From Embiotoca jacksoni (taxonomy: Eukaryota > Chordata > Actinopteri > Embiotocidae), in the NCBI GenBank assembly GCA_022577435.1, contig JAKOON010000006.1, positions 16,336,001 through 16,400,000 on the forward strand: a stretch of DNA of 64,000 bases, given 5' to 3'. The position numbers and the translations under genes were made by a program. A model generated the notes under the pieces. The model searched no databases. It had not been told where the DNA came from and saw only the letters and a list, made by a program, of their open reading frames with translations. Position 1 is the first letter of the stretch. Every line of letters begins with the position of its first letter. Shown one piece after another: positions 61,501-64,000 of this stretch.

Positions 61501-63529
61501 TCCGCAGCGTCAGACCCAACCTGCAGGACAAGAAGTCACCCACACAGGTAACATATCTGACACACTGGACTGATACAGCTTGACATTTGGCCCTTTTTCT
61601 GTTAAACTGCTGTGTAATTAAGGCTCATATCATGTCGTGTTGTAACATTATTGCCTTGCAAAAGTCTCTGTGAGAAAAGGTTATTCTTAATGAGAACACA
61701 AACCATAATTATGGATAATTCACCCAGAACAACACTGTATTTGTTCATGGTATCAAGCTTTTTGCTGATGATTTTTCTTGTTGTTGTCGTTTGAACTTAC
61801 AATGGCTGCTGCTTTTTAATTGGCTAACAAGGATATCAGTCCCGTGCCATTGCCACCCCCCAGGAGAGAAAGTTTTCACCTCTCGCCCACTGGCACTAAT
61901 CCACCAGACTACAGCTCGCTGATTGCCCTGGCTAATGATTTGAGTCCTGGAATGCTAACATTCACCAAGAATGAGAAAGCAGTTTTAAAAGAGTCCCACA
62001 CTGTTAGAAGCACAGCTTCTTACTCCTACTCAGAGACCCGTACAAACCCACTCCAACAGGCAAATCCATCCACCGTCCCTAATGATATTAGCAATTTAAA
62101 TGCATCGGCCACTGCTAATATACAGGAACGTAAAGTGTCTTCCCTTAAGCTAACCCCTGTCACCATCCCTGACCCACCTGCTCACTCCACCTCTTATATT
62201 GATCCCCAACTGAAGACCCCGACCACATGTTCTCCTCCACTCACTTCCCCACCTCCACGAAAAGGCCCCACCCTCCCTCACCCCTCGACACAGACAACTT
62301 CGCTTTCTGTCCACTTGGGCACAGAGAATCTGAAAAATGCAGCAAATCCCAGAGTGGAAGTCAAGGTCCCAGATCAAGCCCCGAACCAAACCCCAACCCC
62401 AACCCCGGCTCCATCCCTGGTGGAGATGACAAAGCCTCCGCCTGCAATTCCACCAAGACCTTCACCTGCAGAACTGTTGGTACATAAGTGACTACATACC
62501 GTGACTAATGCAGCAGTCGTGTTGTAGATTTTAAGTACTTTATAATGCAATCACTGTGTTGATGACTTGGTGACATCAAGAGTGACTAAAGGGTGACACA
62601 CCAGCAGCATCACATCATTTGGTGCACATAACAGAAGAAGTAGTCGAGGGTACAGCAGCTGGCACATTGTGACACTCGCATTTCTTGGAAAAAAAAAAGC
62701 CGTTGGGTGATTTGATGCACATAATCTGCTACTTGTGTGTGTTGCCCTTTAGTTTGTTACTCTTGAAGCTACCGATCCAACAACCAAACTGTGATATGAC
62801 ATTTGTGTGAATTTTTACTGTCTGTGTGATAATTAAGTGTTTCATTTATTGTTTACTAGTTATAATTTGCTGCCTTCCACAGAGTTTGAACTAACAGAGC
62901 CTCTTCAATTTTCAGCATTAATCACGTTTCAGAAGATGATGCTGCGGCCTCATGACTCTGTGTGTCTTCACATCAGCATTTTCGCCTTCTGTTAGGCTCA
63001 CATGTTATTTCCACACATCCCTTTTGACAATGTGGCTAATAAGTGATATCACTAAGCACTCTCCTCGTTTCCTCCCTTTCATATCAACTCCCTCTTACTC
63101 CGACACCAGGGGCCTCCCTCCCCTGACCCCACAGCGCGGCACTCCCCCTATCGCTGCCACAGCTCAGATTCGCTCGACTACCTGCCAGGCCTAATGCCCA
63201 AAGCCCTATCACCCACCCCATATGTTCCCAGTGGAGCTGGCAGCACGGCCGTTGCGCTGAGCAGGCCGAGCCTTACCGCAGTCAGCAATTTGAGCATCGG
63301 TGCGTCGCCCACGGCTTCCCCTGTGACGGTGTCAGCTCTCAGCCACTACTCGTCATCCACGGCGGGTCTGCTGGACGAGCTGCAGATCTGTAGCCTGGAC
63401 TCACCTGGCGCCTCACCCACGCCATCGCCCACCCTCAGCCATGTCTCCACCTACACATCCACTGCTGGCCCTGATGATGCGCTAACAACCTCTGTGGCCT
63501 CCACTGCTGCAGCACCCACTGTCACTAAC
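58521..63529 (+). CDS. sorbs2: SORBS2 (sorbin and SH3 domain containing 2, ArgBP2), 5' coding exons, continues beyond window
   Basis: Cytoskeletal adaptor of stress fibres, Z-discs and synapses. It links actin and adhesion proteins with Abl-family kinases through a SoHo domain and three C-terminal SH3 domains, none of which is in this window. Exons: 58521-58576 (ATG at 58567, leader before it), 59863-59952, 61239-61265, 61423-61547, 61832-62479, 63110-63529. All junctions are GT-AG and in phase, giving the first 440 residues. The N-terminus MNTDSGGCARK, then KRVQSSPNL (23-31) and SLAAKGFRSVRPNLQDK (about 63-79), match mammalian SORBS2 closely. Residues 85-440 form a proline/serine/threonine-rich, probably disordered block with SH3-ligand-like motifs (PLPPPRR, PPAIPPRP). 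The last two donors (GTACAT at 62480, GTAATT at 63530) are weaker, so those ends are less sure. A teleost a/b paralogue assignment cannot be made here. Confidence 0.92.
62480..63109 (+). other. sorbs2: SORBS2 intron between proline-rich exons
   Basis: A short 630-base intron. If it is retained, the frame ends at TGA 62489-62491, three codons past the donor, giving a protein of about 303 residues without SoHo or SH3 domains. No other feature is seen. Confidence 0.6.
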
Positions 63530-64000
63530 GTAATTATCCAAACAAGTCACCTCTATAACGCACATCACTACCCAAAACAAATCGGTCCTGCCCTCCTCCC
63601 ACTCATTTGGATGGCTGAACCAAACCTCTACAAAGCGTGTGATTACTACCAGTTTTTACCTTTCACTAACCATCAACTACACCCTACCTGTCAGACACCA
63701 AAATTCAATTCACACTTGTCTGTCATTAGAACTCTGTCTATGTGTGCTTGTCTGTGTCTCGTTGGTATGCCTTTTTTCTTGCTATTCTTTGCAATAACAC
63801 TGTCTCAGTTCACATCAAAAATTCATGATGTGACAGTCATTTTTCAGTCAAGTTGCAGCAGGGTGAAGAACCCTGTTGGATGCCATTAGCTACAGGTTAT
63901 AAGCATTTTAAAGGACTGTTGTTTTTTTAAGGGGAGGATGTTTTTGTTTTTTACTGTTTAACATGTGTCAAGACTGTAGTTACTTTACCAGTGAGCAGAT
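63530..64000 (+). other. sorbs2: start of next SORBS2 intron, to window edge
   Basis: The frame of the previous exon stays open to 63889. After the GTAATT donor, however, its composition changes from Ser/Pro/Thr-rich to an AT-rich, hydrophobic, intron-like sequence, so it is read as intron. Downstream exons encoding SoHo and SH3 domains lie outside the window. Confidence 0.55.

Noticed and set aside
61820..61831. TTG start at 61820 for a separate protein in the proline-rich exon
   Set aside because: The segment is the end of an intron (AG at 61830-61831), and the exon is in phase with the upstream SORBS2 exons.
63530..63889. Extension of the SORBS2 frame to a stop at 63889
   Set aside because: After the GTAATT donor the composition becomes intron-like and hydrophobic, and SORBS2 should continue to the SoHo and SH3 domains.
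1..64000. CRISPR arrays, operons, insertion sequences or other prokaryotic systems
   Set aside because: The window has spliced vertebrate genes and no direct-repeat/spacer arrays. The tandem repeats are simple microsatellites.

Overview
This window looks like nuclear DNA from a ray-finned fish, most likely a teleost. It is AT-rich, with GT-AG introns and many CA/GT microsatellites. It carries teleost-style L2-like LINE relics and three vertebrate genes in the order found at human 4q35. No bacterial or organellar features are visible. The species cannot be named. A percomorph is a guess from gene and intron sizes.

Layout. Bases 1-8285 are gene-free flank with two dinucleotide repeats, an internally deleted L2-like LINE (about 5755-7236) and a near-perfect 48-bp-arm hairpin (7907-8016). 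Bases 8286-14480 (minus strand) hold a complete 11-exon cytochrome P450 of family CYP4V (514 aa; all splice phases close). A second LINE tail lies in its intron 10, and an unexplained cysteine-rich exon-like open frame lies on the opposite strand of its intron 2. Bases 16844-21578 (minus strand) hold a complete 4-coding-exon TLR3 (905 aa). It has a predicted 5' noncoding exon ending at 22029 and an IRF-type element just upstream. From about 24.5 kb to the right edge the plus strand carries the 5' half of SORBS2 (sorbin and SH3 domain containing 2, ArgBP2). There are candidate alternative first exons at about 24.5-24.85 kb and in a CpG island at 39.2-40.4 kb, plus noncoding exons at 28.18 and 45.66 kb. 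The start codon is at 58567, and six coding exons are visible up to 63529. The SoHo and SH3 domains must lie beyond the window.

How the genes relate. CYP4V is an ER omega-hydroxylase of fatty acids, TLR3 is the endosomal double-stranded RNA sensor, and SORBS2 is a cytoskeletal adaptor. They share no pathway, and their grouping is ancestral synteny. In human the order is SORBS2 / TLR3 / FAM149A / CYP4V2 with SORBS2 on the opposite strand. The same order and relative strands are seen here, but no FAM149A is found in the 2.4 kb between TLR3 and CYP4V. TLR3 and SORBS2 are divergently transcribed, with a CTCF-like motif between their starts.

Most notable observations: CYP4V appears to have Arg at the I-helix position where CYP4 enzymes keep the Glu that bonds covalently to haem. 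The hairpin at 7.9 kb differs between its arms only at positions that still pair as G-U in plus-strand RNA. The exon-like Cys/His-rich frame at 13830-13971 matches no gene I recognise. SORBS2 has a long proline/serine-rich two-exon block after its conserved N-terminus.
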